Assembly: GCA_022573095.1 (NCBI GenBank)
Contig: JACZUR010000127.1
Coordinates: 1-6,816 of the forward strand
Reading direction: 5' to 3'
From: Gemmatimonadota bacterium
Lineage (GTDB): Bacteria; Gemmatimonadota; Gemmatimonadetes; Gemmatimonadales; GWC2-71-9
Length of the DNA: 6,816 nucleotides
Shown piece after piece: positions 5,751 to 6,816 of this stretch. A program made the position numbers and the translations under genes. Each line of letters begins with the position of its first letter. Within the stretch, counting starts at the first letter, position 1. The notes below the pieces were generated by a model. That model made no database searches. It saw only the letters and a program-made list of their open reading frames with translations, and had not been told where the DNA came from.

Positions 5751-6816
5751 ATGAGACAGCCGCTAGCTAAGCTCGTGCTGTTGGCGACGTCGGTTGCCGC
5801 ATGCGCCGGACGCGGGTCTACTGCGTCATCGAGTCCTTCAGCTAGTATTTATCCGCCGGACTACAGTCGAGTCGTCTACGGAATAGAAGTGCGCGATACC
5901 GCGGGAGCGCTGTTTACTCACCCGTTCTTGGGCGGCTTCAACGTTCCTCGGGCCCAGTTGATCGATATCGACGGTGATGGAGACCTGGATCTCTTCCTCC
6001 AGGAGGCATCCGACCGGCTCAAGTTCTTTGAGAATGTGGGTACGCCCCAGGCGGCACACTTCCTATGGCGTACCGACGCTTACGACAACCTCCAGGTCGG
6101 TGAGTGGTATCGCTTCGTTGATCTCGACGGCGACGGTGACTATGACCTTCTCTCTGAGGAGCCATTCAGTCACATCCGTTACTACCGCAACGACGGTTCA
6201 GTAACTCAGTCGAGATTTACACTGGCTGTCGATACGCTTAAAGATGTTGACGGCGTTCCGATCTTTTCGGACCGACAGAATATTCCCAACGTCACGGACA
6301 TCGACTGCGATGAACTACCCGATCTGTTTATCGGACGGTTGGTCGGGACTGTTACGCGCTATGAGTCGGTGGGCGTGGACGATAACGGAGTGCCCCGCTT
6401 TCGGCACGTCGAGGATGATTTCGAAGACATCGAGATCATTGCGCAGTTCGGAAGCCGGCACGGCGCAAACACGATGGCGTTCAGCGATATCGACGGCGAC
6501 GGAGATCAAGACTTTTTCTGGGGTGATTTCTTCGAACCAGGACTCCTTTTCATCGAAAATACCGGATCGTGTTCGCGTCCCATCCTGCGGAACGAGCCCA
6601 CAGCCTTCCCTCTTTCGGCACCCCTTAGCACAAGTGGTTACAACGCGCCCACCTTCGGTGACATTGACGGAGACGGCGATCTCGACCTCTTCGTAGGAGT
6701 GCTGGGTGGCGCGTACAATCCCAACAGAACGTCCGCGGACAATTTCTATTTCCTGGAGCAGACGGCGCCGGGCACTTTCGAAGAGAGATCGCGCCGGTTC
6801 CTAAACGGAGTGGATG
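5751..6816 (+). CDS. VCBS/FG-GAP repeat lipoprotein, 5' part
   Basis: The frame runs from ATG at 5751 to the right edge without a stop (355 codons visible). The N-terminus MRQPLAKLVLLATSVAAC is a lipoprotein signal with lipobox SVAAC and Cys18, followed by a Ser/Ala/Gly-rich linker (19-33). Five Ca-binding DxDxDGxxD loops typical of VCBS/FG-GAP propellers follow: DIDGDGDLDLF (72-82), DLDGDGDYDLL (124-134), DIDCDELPDLF (183-193), DIDGDGDQDFF (246-256) and DIDGDGDLDLF (304-314). They are 52-63 residues apart, as expected for blades. Strands such as LKFFENVGTP (90-99) and IRYYRNDGS (142-150) are standard for this family. The third loop has lost its central glycines (DCDEL). It is the third operon gene, 29 bases after the cytochrome gene, with only a weak ACAGG as ribosome binding site. 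Ligand unknown. Confidence 0.9.
   Translation, partial: MRQPLAKLVLLATSVAACAGRGSTASSSPSASIYPPDYSRVVYGIEVRDTAGALFTHPFLGGFNVPRAQLIDIDGDGDLDLFLQEASDRLKFFENVGTPQAAHFLWRTDAYDNLQVGEWYRFVDLDGDGDYDLLSEEPFSHIRYYRNDGSVTQSRFTLAVDTLKDVDGVPIFSDRQNIPNVTDIDCDELPDLFIGRLVGTVTRYESVGVDDNGVPRFRHVEDDFEDIEIIAQFGSRHGANTMAFSDIDGDGDQDFFWGDFFEPGLLFIENTGSCSRPILRNEPTAFPLSAPLSTSGYNAPTFGDIDGDGDLDLFVGVLGGAYNPNRTSADNFYFLEQTAPGTFEERSRRFLNGVD

Noticed and set aside
5715..5755. Frameshift joining the cytochrome/YVTN gene to the VCBS gene
   Set aside because: The second frame opens with its own ATG and a complete lipoprotein signal ending in SVAAC, so it is a separate gene.

Overview
The window looks like chromosomal DNA of a GC-rich, free-living, diderm bacterium. 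Supporting signs are two lipobox signal peptides, two Sec-type signal peptides and large exported beta-propeller proteins. The protein families (PD40/TolB-like, choice-of-anchor B, Planctomycete-type cytochrome c, YVTN and VCBS/FG-GAP propellers) are common in Gemmatimonadota, Acidobacteriota, Rhodothermota and Planctomycetota. The sequence alone does not settle the phylum. No tRNA, rRNA, transposase, integrase or CRISPR array is visible.

Left part, minus strand (1-1352): the 5' portion of a TolB/WD40-like lipoprotein gene runs off the left edge. Upstream of it on the same strand lies a complete RimJ/RimL-type GNAT acetyltransferase (573-1154). A near-consensus sigma70 promoter (TCGACA-17-TATAAT) sits about 170 nt before the acetyltransferase start. 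The leader between promoter and start is filled by a structured repeat element. The gap between the two genes is a pyrimidine-rich tract of CACCGTCTTC-like repeats that also encodes the odd acidic, glycine-rich tail of the acetyltransferase.

Middle (1353-1875): one possible small basic protein (1450-1656), then a second copy of the repeat element. Both copies share the same order of parts: a doubled GCTGTAA heptamer, an 8-bp-period tandem block, a conserved TCAGCGATYACGRTTCCC link, and a 7-bp-period array that shifts from TTCCCGA-type to TCCCNNC-type units. The arrays are G-tract rich on the minus strand.

Right part, plus strand (1876-6816): three closely spaced genes, probably one operon. 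The first encodes a secreted 804-residue protein with seven FG-GAP blades followed by a choice-of-anchor B (LVIVD-type) propeller. Three bases later comes an exported c-type cytochrome fused to a YVTN-type propeller. After 29 bases comes a lipoprotein with VCBS/FG-GAP Ca-binding repeats, still open at the right edge. All three products are predicted to act outside the cytoplasm. A shared cell-surface or periplasmic role, with the single-haem protein as the redox member, is an inference from context. No substrate can be read from the sequence. The start of the cytochrome gene carries a very compact G-quadruplex/hairpin-forming run with seven consecutive Gs.
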